Shown: piece after piece, positions 1 to 10,144 of the stretch
How positions within the stretch are numbered: position 1 is the first letter of the stretch
Layout of the letters: each line of letters opens with the position of its first letter
From: Luteimonas viscosa
GTDB lineage: Bacteria > Pseudomonadota > Gammaproteobacteria > Xanthomonadales > Xanthomonadaceae
Direction: 5' to 3'
DNA: 64,000 bases
Assembly (NCBI RefSeq): GCF_008244685.1
Contig: NZ_VTFT01000001.1
Location: 2,769,248 to 2,833,247, forward strand
Made by a program: the position numbers and the translations under genes
Notes under the pieces: generated by a model
The model's input: the letters and a program-made list of their open reading frames with translations, nothing else
The model's database searches: none
What the model was told of the DNA's origin: nothing

Positions 1-389
1 GCATCGCCGTCGCGCACGGTGAGCAGCGCGGCGTCGACGAAGCGCGCGCCCGAGCACCACGGCTTGCGCCCGCGGATGCGCGGGCCGCCGGGACCGTCCT
101 GCAGCGTTGCGGTCGACTGCGGTCCCTCCGCGGCCCAGACCGCGAGCAGGCTGTGGTCGTCAGGCGCGGCCGCGTCGAGTTCGGCGAGTATCGCGAGCGC
201 GTCGTGATGCGCCTCCAGCACCTTGGCCAGGGCCAGATCCTCCGCGCCGAGCGCGGCGAGTTCGCGCCAGCGATCGAGCGTGTTGCCGCGCCCGGGGAGC
301 GCGATCGCGCCCCCTTCGCGCAAGCGCGCACGGGACAGGTCCTCGAGCGTGGGAGGGAGGCGCGAGGGAGCGGGCGAGGGCGTCGGCAT
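1..389 (-). CDS. acyl-CoA dehydrogenase-like protein, N-terminal part (runs off the window)
   Basis: Read on the minus strand from ATG at 389, the frame stays open for 129 codons to the window edge. The visible part looks like the start of an acyl-CoA dehydrogenase-type flavoprotein: an alpha-helical N-terminal segment with LAKVLEAHHDALAILAELD, then WAAEGPQSTATL and the GRKPWCSGA...VDAALLTVRDG strand pattern around residues 105-127 typical of the middle beta domain. The FAD-binding C-terminal domain, with any catalytic base, lies outside. The N-terminus is short for the family, so this may be one of the divergent homologues. No stop or frameshift is seen. Confidence 0.6.
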   Translation of the reverse strand, partial: MPTPSPAPSRLPPTLEDLSRARLREGGAIALPGRGNTLDRWRELAALGAEDLALAKVLEAHHDALAILAELDAAAPDDHSLLAVWAAEGPQSTATLQDGPGGPRIRGRKPWCSGARFVDAALLTVRDGD

Positions 390-512
390 GGCCCGCCAGT
401 GGAACAAACCGCCCGTCGGGGCCGCGTGACTGCGGAACGACCGCAGTGCACGCCTCGCGCACGGCTGGCGACTGCGGAGGTGGAAGCGGACAGTCGCGTC
501 GAACGGCGCGTC

Positions 513-905
513 CTAGCGTGGCCGGTATACCGCGCAAAGCTTGTTGCCGTCGGGATCGCGCACGTAGGCCAGATGCATCGGCCCGCTGCCGCCCTCGCGT
601 GGTCCGGGCGGATCCTCGATGGAGGTGCCGCCGGCGGCCACGGCGGTGTCGTGGAAGGCCTGCACCTGTTCGGGAGAGGCGCAGCGGAACCCGAGGGTGC
701 TGCCGTTGGCGACCGTGGCCGGCTCGCCGTTGATCGGCTGGGTGATGCCCAGGGAGTGTCCGTCGTGGCGATAGAACAGGCGCTCGTGGCCGGAGGCCGT
801 GCGCTGGCGCACGGGCTCCGCCACGCCGAGCACCGCGAGCACGGCGCTGTAGAAGCGCTGCGACCGTTCGATGTCGTTCGATCCGATGACGATGTGGTTG
901 AACAA
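513..905 (-). CDS. VOC family (glyoxalase/bleomycin-resistance fold) protein
   Basis: A complete 130-residue single-domain protein. It opens with MFNHIVIGSNDIERSQRFY, a betaalphabetabetabeta module start with a possible metal-binding His at residue 4, and ends with YVRDPDGNKLCAVYRPR, the usual second-module motif just before the C-terminus. VOC proteins bind a divalent metal and act as lyases, isomerases, dioxygenases or drug-binding proteins; nothing here fixes the substrate. It stands alone between the acyl-CoA dehydrogenase-like gene and the metallo-hydrolase pair. Confidence 0.85.
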   Translation of the reverse strand: MFNHIVIGSNDIERSQRFYSAVLAVLGVAEPVRQRTASGHERLFYRHDGHSLGITQPINGEPATVANGSTLGFRCASPEQVQAFHDTAVAAGGTSIEDPPGPREGGSGPMHLAYVRDPDGNKLCAVYRPR

Positions 906-1203
906 GGCCGGCTCCAGGTTGCGGTGGGATCGGTAAGCGGGGGAGGTTAGCCCGTCGCGGGAGGCGCCGGTGTGCCAGGCGTGGGCCGCAGCGGCATGTC
1001 ATCCACGCTGCGACGCGGATCGATCACGCCCTGGATACCCGGCTCGCGTCGCAGCGGCTTCATCCACCCTGCTTGCGGCTGCAATCGCCGTCTCGCCAGC
1101 GACCCGGTGCCTGCTTCCGGTTCGTCGTGCGCCGGAACGCCCGCAGCAACGCGTTGCAGGCCTCGCGCAAGACTTCCTTCCCCGTCGGCGGCTGGGCGTG
1201 CCT
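906..1203. other. intergenic stretch without a supported gene
   Basis: About 300 bases between the VOC gene and the 3' end of the first metallo-hydrolase. A proline-rich minus-strand reading frame of 38 codons starting near 1063 exists, but it has no clear ribosome-binding site and no recognisable motif. I see no terminator or repeat. Confidence 0.4.
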
Positions 1204-2067
1204 TCAATTCCATTCCAGCCATTCACCCGGCGCGAGCACCTGCAACGCGAAGGATCTGCCGCGCACCAGGCTGCGCAAACGCCCGATCGGATCCTCGACT
1301 TCCACGTACTCGTCCATGCCGCCGACACCGTAGTGGATGGGGACCAGCCGGCGCGCGCCGAGGATGGTCGCCGCCGCCACCGCCTGCTCGGGCGTGAGCA
1401 CGCCGGGCTGGCCGCTGGCCGGTTGGCGCCACCCGAACCTGGCTCCGTTGACCGGCAGGAACACCGCATCGAACGGACCGAACTGGCGGCCGATCCGCCA
1501 CCAGTGCCCGTGCCAGAGCGTGTCGCCGCCGTGGAAGATGCGACGTCCGCCGGCGCTGACCACCCACGAAGCCTGCGGATCTCCGTAGCCGTCCGCTGCC
1601 GGGACCGCGGCGGCGGTGAAGTCGCCGACCAGCTGCGGCTCCCACCACGGCGCCGGACGCGCGCGGGCGGCGTCGGGCACCGGGCGCGGGGTCGCGCCTT
1701 GCGGATGCAGCAGCACGCCGCCCTCGCCCAGGACCTGGCCCACCGCCATCGCATCGAAATGGTCGGGGTGCGCATGGGTGACGAGCACGCTGCGATCGCC
1801 CACCGCATCGTCCACCGGCACCAGCCGGTCGGGGAGGGCGTCGCCCCACGCTTCCGGATCGACCAGGGGATCGATGAACAGCGTCGCGTCCGGCAGCTGC
1901 AGCCGGATGCCCGCCCATGCGAGTCGCTGGATGCGCAATGCGTCGGAAGCACCGGCCACGAGCGCGCGGGCGCCCGGCACGAGCGTCGCAGCCGCGAGGC
2001 CCGCGCAGCCCGCGAGGAAAACGCGCCGCCCGATGCCGCGCCTGCCGGTTCCGGGGCGTGCGTTCAT
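1204..2067 (-). CDS. MBL-fold metallo-hydrolase with Tat-like leader
   Basis: 287 residues. The N-terminus carries a twin-arginine-like leader (GRRVFLAGC, residues 13-21, then a hydrophobic run ending near ARALVAG), suggesting export as a folded metalloprotein. The zinc site is intact: HAHPDHFD at 98-105, FHGGDT in the middle and PIHYG near the C-terminus, as in the UlaG/lactonase-like branch. The ATG overlaps the stop of the upstream gene (ATGA), so the two metallo-hydrolases are translationally coupled. The much longer open frame that continues upstream is antiparallel noise; the start is set by the overlap and the leader. Confidence 0.85.
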   Translation of the reverse strand: MNARPGTGRRGIGRRVFLAGCAGLAAATLVPGARALVAGASDALRIQRLAWAGIRLQLPDATLFIDPLVDPEAWGDALPDRLVPVDDAVGDRSVLVTHAHPDHFDAMAVGQVLGEGGVLLHPQGATPRPVPDAARARPAPWWEPQLVGDFTAAAVPAADGYGDPQASWVVSAGGRRIFHGGDTLWHGHWWRIGRQFGPFDAVFLPVNGARFGWRQPASGQPGVLTPEQAVAAATILGARRLVPIHYGVGGMDEYVEVEDPIGRLRSLVRGRSFALQVLAPGEWLEWN

Positions 2068-2945
2068 GCGCGTGCCCTGCGCGCGTCGAGCGCGGCATCG
2101 AGCGTGAACATCGACTGCGCGACGATCGCCTCGAGATTGCGTTCGTGCCAATGCCGCTCGAATGGAGAGGGTTCGACCCCGGGTGCCAGGCAGGTCTCGA
2201 TGGCGATCGAGGCGATCCGCTCGTCCGGCTGGCGGCCGTCGACGGCGGTCCGGATCCCGACCACCGCCTCCGCCAGCCGGTCCAGGTAATGGACCGCGTT
2301 GCCGAGCGTCGCCGCGCCGAAAACGCCCATGTGCCCGCCGATCACCCTGCCCCTGCCGAACTGCTGCATGCGGACGATCGCGGCGCGGATCTGCGCCGGA
2401 TCGGCCCGGGACACGTACACGATGTTGCCGACGATGTTGTCGCCGGCGCAGACCAGGTCGGCGCTCGGCACGTCCACGCTCAGGTGGTCCATGGTCTTGC
2501 CGGGATTGTGCAGCAGGTGCAGTTCGTGGCGCCCCCAGCGGATCCGCATCGCGCTGTCGAACACCACCTGCGGCTCGCGGTAGAACGCGTCGACCTGCCG
2601 GTTCTGCGACAGGAACGCGTGGCGGTGGTGGCGGTGCGCGATCGTCGTCGCCTCCGGGAACAGCGACAGCCCGGCGATGTGGTCGCTCATGAAATGGGTG
2701 GACACGACGATGCGCACGCGCTTGCCCATCTCGTCGCACAGCACGCGCCGCAACGCGTGCGCATCGTCCATGCCGCCGAGCGTATCGACCAGCAGCGCGT
2801 CGTCGCCGTCGACGAAGGCGGTGGCGACCGATTCGAGTTCCCGGCCGACGAACATCCAGACGTCCGGCGCGATTTCTTCGACTTTCATGGGAGCCACCGC
2901 GGGTTGCAGGGTGGCCATCATTGCGGGCGCGCACCGCGGCGACAA
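2064..2945 (-). CDS. MBL-fold metallo-hydrolase, atypical metal motif
   Basis: Up to 293 residues; likely starts are ATG at 2945, 2921, 2918 or 2888, none with a strong ribosome-binding site. The fold is clear: VDTLGG after the first strands, STHFMSDHIAG at residues 82-92, a later LHNPGKTMDHLSVD, CAGDNIVGN and IGGHMG. The canonical HxHxDH is HFMSDH, so the second metal ligand is Met. Other MBL ligands are kept. It is the first gene of a two-gene operon divergent from a LysR regulator, which probably controls it. The substrate is unknown. Confidence 0.8.
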   Translation of the reverse strand: MSPRCAPAMMATLQPAVAPMKVEEIAPDVWMFVGRELESVATAFVDGDDALLVDTLGGMDDAHALRRVLCDEMGKRVRIVVSTHFMSDHIAGLSLFPEATTIAHRHHRHAFLSQNRQVDAFYREPQVVFDSAMRIRWGRHELHLLHNPGKTMDHLSVDVPSADLVCAGDNIVGNIVYVSRADPAQIRAAIVRMQQFGRGRVIGGHMGVFGAATLGNAVHYLDRLAEAVVGIRTAVDGRQPDERIASIAIETCLAPGVEPSPFERHWHERNLEAIVAQSMFTLDAALDARRARA

Positions 2946-2953
2946 ACGAGAAA

Positions 2954-2977
2954 TTTTCCGCTTCCGGCACAGGAAAA
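2954..2977. promoter_or_regulatory. inverted repeat in the divergent LysR/metallo-hydrolase intergenic region
   Basis: TTTTCC at 2954-2959 and its exact complement GGAAAA at 2972-2977, separated by 12 bases, lie between the metallo-hydrolase operon and the LysR gene. The arrangement fits a LysR-type regulator site but the match to T-N11-A is only general, so this is a candidate by position and symmetry. Confidence 0.4.
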
Positions 2978-3019
2978 CTAAGCTGGTACGATGCGCCTCC
3001 CTCCCGCCGCAAGGCCGTC

Positions 3020-3931
3020 GTGAAGCCCCGCCATCCCGCTCCGCTCAACGCGCTCCGGGCCTTCGAAGCGGCCGCGCGATGCCTGAGTTTCCAGGACGCC
3101 GCGGCGCAGCTGTTCGTCACCCCGGCCGCCGTCAGCCACCAGGTCAAGCGCCTCGAGGCCTACCTGGGCGTGGAACTGTTCAAGCGCGGCCACCGTGCCG
3201 TCGCGCTCACCGCAGAGGGCGAGGCACTGGCCGCATCGCTGGGCGAACTGTTCGGCAAGCTCGACCTGGCGCTGGATCGCGCGACCGCGGCCACCACCGC
3301 CGACCTGCGCGTGAGCACGATGGAGTCGTTCGCCGCGAAATGGCTGGCGCCGAGGCTGCACCGCTTCCATCGCATCCGGCCGGACCTTCGGGTGCGCATC
3401 GAAACCGGCAACGCCCACGCCGATTTCGTCCGCGACGGCGTCGACGTCGCGATCCGTTACGGTGCCGGCGCCTACGCTGGCGTCGATGCGGAACGGTTCC
3501 TGGATGCTGCGGTGTTCCCCGTTTGCGCGCCCGCCGTGCTGGGCGATGCAGCGCGTCCGCTCGCGACCGCACACGACCTCCAGCGGCACACCCTGCTGCA
3601 CGACGAGAGCGCGCAGGGACGACCTGGCGTACCCGGCTGGTCCGATTGGCTCGACGCCGCCGGCGCCACGCGCGTGAGCGCAGGCGAGGGCCCGGTGTTC
3701 GCCAGCATCTACCTCGCGCAGGAAGCGGCCATCGCCGGGCACGGCGTCGCCCTCGGCGTCGCGCCGCTGGTCGCCGAAGACCTGCGCAGCGGCCGCCTCG
3801 CCAGGCCGTTCGAACTGGCGCTGGACAACGCCTACGCGTTCTGGATCGTGCGGCGTCGTGGCGCCGCGGCGAATCCCGCCGTCGACGCCTTCTGCGAGTG
3901 GTTGCGTGGCGAGGCCGTCGGGGAGACGTAA
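3020..3931 (+). CDS. LysR-family transcriptional regulator (GcvA-like)
   Basis: 303 residues from GTG at 3020, chosen because AAGG precedes it at 3011-3014 and KPRHPAPLNALRAFEAAAR is the usual GcvA-type N-terminus. The winged helix-turn-helix covers LSFQDAAAQLFVTPAAVSHQ around residues 22-41. The rest is a type 2 periplasmic-binding-protein effector domain (LRVSTMESFAAKWLAPRL, then GVDVAIRYGAG). It is transcribed away from the metallo-hydrolase pair and is the obvious regulator of that operon. The effector is unknown. Confidence 0.9.
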   Translation: MKPRHPAPLNALRAFEAAARCLSFQDAAAQLFVTPAAVSHQVKRLEAYLGVELFKRGHRAVALTAEGEALAASLGELFGKLDLALDRATAATTADLRVSTMESFAAKWLAPRLHRFHRIRPDLRVRIETGNAHADFVRDGVDVAIRYGAGAYAGVDAERFLDAAVFPVCAPAVLGDAARPLATAHDLQRHTLLHDESAQGRPGVPGWSDWLDAAGATRVSAGEGPVFASIYLAQEAAIAGHGVALGVAPLVAEDLRSGRLARPFELALDNAYAFWIVRRRGAAANPAVDAFCEWLRGEAVGET

Positions 3932-4330
3932 CCCATGCGGTAGCGTGGCATGGCCAGAACGATACGCGCGGCACGACGGACGACAGCGCGCGAAGGTCCC
4001 GTCTGACCAGTCCGGAGAGCAGGTGACCACGCCGACTGCGGTGGCGATGATCGGAGTCTCGCGCCGGGCCGAACCTCAGTCCGTGGCCCGATGGCTCATC
4101 GCACGATCGGGTGCGTCCGCGCCCAACGCACTTCAGGGCCGCGATCCAGTGTGGCGCCCGGTGACGAAACGCTCCGGGCGAATCGCCCGGACGACCCCGG
4201 CCGCCATTTGATCGTGATCAATGAAAGCCCGGCCCATGGGCGCAGACTGGGGTCGGTGGATTGGCACCGTCGACGCGGTGGGTGGATCGTCGTGGAGCCT
4301 GACGCGGCCTCGCGGAGTGCTGCAAAGCCC
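3932..4330. other. intergenic region before the ferric-reductase-like gene
   Basis: About 400 bases with no supported gene. Its notable content is the FNR-type palindrome at 4208-4221. No terminator for the LysR gene is apparent. Confidence 0.5.
4208..4221. promoter_or_regulatory. perfect FNR/CRP-type box
   Basis: TTGATCGTGATCAA matches the FNR consensus TTGAT-N4-ATCAA exactly and is symmetric except for the two centre bases. Its centre lies about 116 bases before the ATG of the ferric-reductase-like gene. FNR-family regulators activate in low oxygen when the site is centred near -41.5; no convincing -10 element could be assigned, so mode and direction are inferred. Confidence 0.6.
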
Positions 4331-5596
4331 ATGAGGCTGGGAACCGGACCGCTGGTCGCGTGCCTGGTCCTGGTGAGCTTCGCTTCGATGCTGGTGGCGA
4401 TCCCCGCCGGCACGTGGTGGAGTACGGCTGCGCTCAGTCTCGGTTCGGGGATCGCCGCGGTCTCGCTGATGGCGATGGCGGCCGTGCTCGGAGCCCGCTG
4501 GAAGTGGCTGGAGTCGGTGTTCGGCGGCCTGGACCGCGTCTACGAGACGCACAAGTGGCTGGGCGTCTGGGCCCTGGTGTTCGCGCTGGTCCACTTCGTC
4601 TTCAAGGCGGGGAACGCGGAGTGGCAGACCGCGGCCATCGTGACGCTGCCCGGCCCGGCGACGCGGCTGGTCCGGCAACTGAGCCTGGTCGCGCTGGGGC
4701 TGATCGTGCTGCTGGCGCTGAACCGCAACATCCCGTACCGCGTCTGGCGCTGGTGGCACAAGCTGTCCGGGCCCTTGTTCCTCATCGTCGTCGCGCACTG
4801 GCTGAGCTTCAAGTCGCCGATCGCGTTGCCCAGTCCGTCGGGGGTCTGGCTGGCGGTTCTCTCGGTGCTGGCGGTGGTGGCGGCGACCTACAAGCTGCTG
4901 CTGTATCCGATGCTGTCCCAGCATGCCGAGTACCGCCTGCAATCGGTGTCCGGCAACGGCGGCGCCGTGCATCTGCAGCTCGCACCGGTCGGCCGCAAGA
5001 TTCCCTTCGTGCCCGGACAGTTCGCGTTCGTGTCCTTCCGGCGCGATGGCCTGCGCGAGCCGCATCCATTCACCATCGCGGGCGCAGCGACCGACGATGG
5101 CAGCATCGCCTTCATGGTGCGTGCGCTGGGCGACTACACCGCGCGCCTGGTGAACGAAGCCGAGCCCGGCCTGACCGCGGAGGTCTACGCGCCATTCGGG
5201 CGTTTCCAGCGGGCACGCGACGGACGCGCCGAGATCTGGATCGCCGGCGGCGTCGGCGTGACGCCGTTCCTCGCCTGGTTGCAGGAAGCCGACGGCGCTC
5301 CCTTCGATCGGGTGACGTTCTTCCACTTCTTCACCCCCGGGCGCGAACTGCCCGAAGCGGTCGACCCGCGGGCATTGTCCGGTCAGCGCGGCGTGGAACT
5401 GGTGGAGATCACCACGGGGCCGGGTGCAAGCGAGTTCCGAAGCCGCTTCGCCGCGATCGTCGCCGAAGCCGGGCCGGGGCACGTTCGGATCAGTTTTTGC
5501 GGACCGAAGGGACTGCTCAGGCAGGTACGGTCGCTGATGCACGAAACCGGCGTGCCGGACGATCGCCTACGCCACGAGCTGTTCGAGTTTCGTTGA
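4331..5596 (+). CDS. ferric reductase-like transmembrane flavocytochrome
   Basis: 421 residues from ATG 4331. The N-terminal half is a six-helix heme b domain: H74/H88 and H143/H156 form two His pairs with 13-residue spacing, as expected for bis-His heme ligation in the ferric-reductase/NADPH-oxidase family. The C-terminal half is a ferredoxin-reductase-like domain: FVPGQFAFVSF, HPFTIAG for flavin, IAGGVGVTPFLAWL for NAD(P)H and FCGPKGLLRQV near the end. It should move electrons from NAD(P)H across or into the inner membrane. A longer in-frame start exists upstream, but the membrane domain begins here. Possible regulation by the FNR box upstream. Confidence 0.85.
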   Translation: MRLGTGPLVACLVLVSFASMLVAIPAGTWWSTAALSLGSGIAAVSLMAMAAVLGARWKWLESVFGGLDRVYETHKWLGVWALVFALVHFVFKAGNAEWQTAAIVTLPGPATRLVRQLSLVALGLIVLLALNRNIPYRVWRWWHKLSGPLFLIVVAHWLSFKSPIALPSPSGVWLAVLSVLAVVAATYKLLLYPMLSQHAEYRLQSVSGNGGAVHLQLAPVGRKIPFVPGQFAFVSFRRDGLREPHPFTIAGAATDDGSIAFMVRALGDYTARLVNEAEPGLTAEVYAPFGRFQRARDGRAEIWIAGGVGVTPFLAWLQEADGAPFDRVTFFHFFTPGRELPEAVDPRALSGQRGVELVEITTGPGASEFRSRFAAIVAEAGPGHVRISFCGPKGLLRQVRSLMHETGVPDDRLRHELFEFR

Positions 5597-5623
5597 GCCG
5601 CGGATGCGGCAAGCCTGCGCTGG

Positions 5624-5707
5624 CTACGCTGCCTGCCCGATCCACAGCCGGTTGCCGTCGGGATCCTCGATCCGGAACTCGCGCATGCCGTAGAAGGTCT
5701 CGGGCCT
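5624..5707 (-). pseudogene. C-terminal remnant of a VOC/glyoxalase-family gene
   Basis: On the minus strand a 27-codon stretch ending in TAG at 5624-5626 reads RPETFYGMREFRIEDPDG followed by NRLWIGQAA. This is the standard C-terminal motif of bleomycin-resistance/glyoxalase-like proteins. Upstream in the frame I find no VOC-like sequence, so only the tail survives, cut off near 5708 in the space before the secretion ATPase gene. Confidence 0.5.
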
Positions 5708-5877
5708 GCGTCGGTTTCCCGGCAGCGGTCGCGATCCGCCTCTCCAGGCGCAGCGAGCCGGTCGCACCCATCCGGCGACGCATCCTGTCCCGCGAAGCCA
5801 TCGCGTTCATCCAGATCAAGGCCGGCAGCGGAACGGGTGCTAAGTTCGACGACTACCCGTTGCCGGCAGAGAATTCG

Positions 5878-7563
<1,686 letters not shown>

Positions 7564-7627
7564 ACGGCTCGCGCGTCGTGATGCAGACCGGCGTGCACGT
7601 TCCGCTTGCCGGGCCGCACGCGCGCGC

Positions 7628-8236
7628 CTACGGCCCCAGGCGCCGGACCGTCGCGTCCACACAGTCGAGCCACTGCGCGCGCTGATCTGGCGAGCTGTCG
7701 ACGACGGGACGGAACACCACCCGCTGGTACTGCCCGACGCCACAGAAGGGCAGCACGCAGCGTCCCCAGATCAGCTCGAGCGGATCGCCGAACTCGGCCT
7801 GCTCCCTTTCCTCGGGCGTGTCGGAGGTGTTGAAGATCAGCGCGTGGCGGGCGCGCAGCAGGCCTTGCGGGCGGCCATCCGCCCGTTCCAGGCGGTAGGC
7901 GACGCCGGGCACGAGCACGCGGTCGATCCATCCGCACAGGATCGCGGGCGGCTTGCCCCACCAGTTCGGGTGGACGACGAGCAGGCAGTCGGCCGCTGCC
8001 ACGTCCTGCCGATAACGCTGCAGCAGCGGGTCGGCCGCCCGGGCGAGCGTCTGCTCGACGCTGTCGCCGATCGACCAGGCCTCGTCGGCCGCCAGTCTCG
8101 GCTCGAACCCGTCCGCGTACAGGTCGTGGTGCGTGAGTTCGTGCCCTTGCGCCGCAAGCGCGGTTCTCGCCCGTTCCGATACCGCATGGCAGAAGCTCGT
8201 GGGTCTGGGGTGGGCGAGGAGCGACAACACGTTCAT
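7628..8236 (-). CDS. flavodoxin-fold NAD(P)H-dependent oxidoreductase
   Basis: 202 residues starting MNVLSLLAHPRPTSFCHAV, the FMN phosphate-binding start of the NQO1/KefF/MdaB quinone-reductase family. VVHPNWWGKPPAILCGWIDRV is the conserved second FMN segment, followed by RARHALIFNTSDTPEE. Such enzymes reduce quinones or nitro compounds by two electrons with NAD(P)H and act in the cytoplasm. It lies 72 bases downstream of dbpA on the same strand and could be co-transcribed. Confidence 0.85.
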   Translation of the reverse strand: MNVLSLLAHPRPTSFCHAVSERARTALAAQGHELTHHDLYADGFEPRLAADEAWSIGDSVEQTLARAADPLLQRYRQDVAAADCLLVVHPNWWGKPPAILCGWIDRVLVPGVAYRLERADGRPQGLLRARHALIFNTSDTPEEREQAEFGDPLELIWGRCVLPFCGVGQYQRVVFRPVVDSSPDQRAQWLDCVDATVRRLGP

Positions 8237-8308
8237 GAGCCTGTCCTTCGAAAACGTCGAGGGAGGGCGGCAGCCTGCGGTTCCGATCCGCCCCGTTCCC
8301 GTTCCCGG

Positions 8309-9691
8309 CTACAGCCGGTTGACCCGGAACCTGCGCCCCTTGATCCGGCCTTCGCGCAGGGCCGCCAGCGCCTTCGCCGCATGCGTGCGGGCGATGGCGA
8401 CATAGCTGCGGGTGGCGAACACGTCGATCCTGCCGATCGCATCCTTGTGCAGGCCGGCGTCGCCGGTGAGCGCACCGACGATGTCGCCGGCGCGCAGCTT
8501 GTCGCCGCGGCCGGCATCGATGCGCAGGGTGGTCATGGCGGCGGCGGGCACGTTGCCCGCCCTGCCAGACAGCGGTTGCAGCGGCTCCCAGCGCAGCGGC
8601 CCGCCCTGGCGCTCCTCGATCGCCTTCGCGCGCGGGAGTTCGCGCGGCGCGCACAGGCTGAGCGCCAGTCCGTCCCTGCCCGCGCGTCCGGTGCGGCCGA
8701 TGCGATGCAGGTAGGTGTCGGGGTCGGTGGGCAGTTCGTAGTTCACCACGGCGCCGAGATCCTCGACGTCGAGGCCGCGCGCAGCGACATCGCTCGCCAC
8801 CAGCACGCCGCAACTGCGGTTGGCGAACTGCACCAGCACTTCGTCGCGATCGCGCTGTTCCATGTCGCCGTGCAGGGCGAGCGCAGAGAACCCGTAGTGG
8901 GTCAGCGAGCCGACGACCTCCACGGTGTCGGCGCGCGTGTTGCAGAACACGACGGCGGACGCGGGCCGATGGCGCAGCAGCAGGGCGGCGAGCGCCGGCG
9001 CGCGCCGCGCCGGGTCGACCTCGAAGAACAGCTGCTCGATCGCCGCCGGCTGGGCGCCGCCGTCGATGCTGACTTCCAGCGCGTCGCGCAGCATGGCATG
9101 GCCCAGCACGCGGATCGGATCGGGGATGGTGGCCGAGAACAGCAGGCCCTGCCGGTCCTTGGGCAGGCGCCTGGCGATGTCGCGGATCGCGTCTTCGAAG
9201 CCCATGTCGAGCATGCGGTCGGCCTCGTCCAGCACCAGGGCGCGCACGCCATCGAGTTTCAGCGCACGCTGTTTCGCCAGTTCCTGGATGCGACCGGGGG
9301 TACCGACCACGACGTGCGGCGGATGGGTCAGCGAGGCCAGCTGCGGGCCGAGCGGAATGCCGCCGCACAGGATCGAGAGCTTGAGGTTGGGGATGCCGGT
9401 GGCGAGCTTGCGCAGCTGCTTGCCGACCTGGTCGGCCAGCTCGCGCGTCGGGCACAGCACCAGCGCCTGGGTGCCGGTGCGCGCGGGATCGAGCCGCGAC
9501 AGCAGGCCAAGGCCGAACGCGGCAGTCTTGCCGCTGCCGGTGGGTGCCTGCGCGATCACGTCGCGACCTTCGAGGATCGCGGGCAGGCACTGCGCCTGCA
9601 CCGGCGTCATCGCCGTGTACCCAAGGGCATCGATGCCCTGCAGCAGGGACGGCGGAAGGGCGAGGGCGGTGAACGGCAGCGGCGTGGTCAT
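8309..9691 (-). CDS. dbpA: ATP-dependent RNA helicase DbpA
   Basis: 460 residues from ATG 9691; in-frame codons upstream lack a signal. DEAD-box motifs in order: Q motif near FTALALPPSLLQGI, APTGSGKT at 49-56, PTRELADQ, GTPGRI, VLDEADRM, SAT, then HRIGRTGRAGR in the second RecA domain. The C-terminal 75 residues (LRIDAGRGDKLRAGDIVGAL, then GRIDVFATRSYVAI) match the DbpA RNA-binding domain that recognises hairpin 92 of 23S rRNA. The protein assists 50S subunit assembly. Confidence 0.93.
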   Translation of the reverse strand: MTTPLPFTALALPPSLLQGIDALGYTAMTPVQAQCLPAILEGRDVIAQAPTGSGKTAAFGLGLLSRLDPARTGTQALVLCPTRELADQVGKQLRKLATGIPNLKLSILCGGIPLGPQLASLTHPPHVVVGTPGRIQELAKQRALKLDGVRALVLDEADRMLDMGFEDAIRDIARRLPKDRQGLLFSATIPDPIRVLGHAMLRDALEVSIDGGAQPAAIEQLFFEVDPARRAPALAALLLRHRPASAVVFCNTRADTVEVVGSLTHYGFSALALHGDMEQRDRDEVLVQFANRSCGVLVASDVAARGLDVEDLGAVVNYELPTDPDTYLHRIGRTGRAGRDGLALSLCAPRELPRAKAIEERQGGPLRWEPLQPLSGRAGNVPAAAMTTLRIDAGRGDKLRAGDIVGALTGDAGLHKDAIGRIDVFATRSYVAIARTHAAKALAALREGRIKGRRFRVNRL

Positions 9692-9849
9692 GCGCGCATG
9701 ATCGCAGGTCGGGCATGTGGTTCGTGGCGGCGGTCCGCAGACCGGGGCAGGTAGCCGGTTCAACCCGAAGGCAGGCGCGGGGCAACACCCACCCGCGACC
9801 GGTCTTCGGCCACAATCCCCACGGTACGACCCACCCCGGGAGGCGCGAG

Positions 9850-10101
9850 ATGCGCGACGAACTGACCATTGCGGTAGGCGAGCTCTACCAGGGCATCCGC
9901 CACGAGCATTGGCACGGCAGGACGTTCCGGCAGTTCTGGGAATGGTTCAACGCGCGCTGCATCCAGATCGTGGGCACGGCCGAAGCGGGCGAGCTCGACG
10001 AACTGGAAGGCAGGCTTCTGGAGGTGCGCGCCGAGGTCGAGGACGGCGGCTACGCCGTCGCGTCCGATCGCCTGGACGAGGTGATCGAACCGCCGATGTA
10101 G
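9850..10101 (+). CDS. small conserved-looking protein of unknown function
   Basis: 83 residues from ATG 9850, with a good ribosome-binding site (GGGAGGCG just upstream). The sequence is acidic and probably helical (ELTIAVGELYQGIRHEHW near the start, then VEDGGYAVASDRLDEVIE). No signal peptide or known domain. The codon pattern and Shine-Dalgarno support a real gene; function unknown. Confidence 0.65.
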   Translation: MRDELTIAVGELYQGIRHEHWHGRTFRQFWEWFNARCIQIVGTAEAGELDELEGRLLEVRAEVEDGGYAVASDRLDEVIEPPM

Positions 10102-10144
10102 GTTGCGTGTCGGCAGCGGCGCCTCCGCCGTGTCGGGCGCCGGG

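Noticed and set aside
160..1002. Long minus-strand Arg/Ala-rich open frame across the first kilobase
   Set aside because: It is antiphase to the VOC and acyl-CoA dehydrogenase-like genes, has no domain, and its composition is typical of out-of-frame GC-rich DNA.
947..1063. Possible 38-codon proline-rich peptide
   Set aside because: No convincing ribosome-binding site, no signal peptide and no supporting context.
4360..5877. The 1067-codon frame continuing upstream of the secretion ATPase
   Set aside because: Before 5878 it is the shifted frame of the ferric-reductase-like gene, Arg/Gly-rich and without homology; the real protein starts at ATG 5878.
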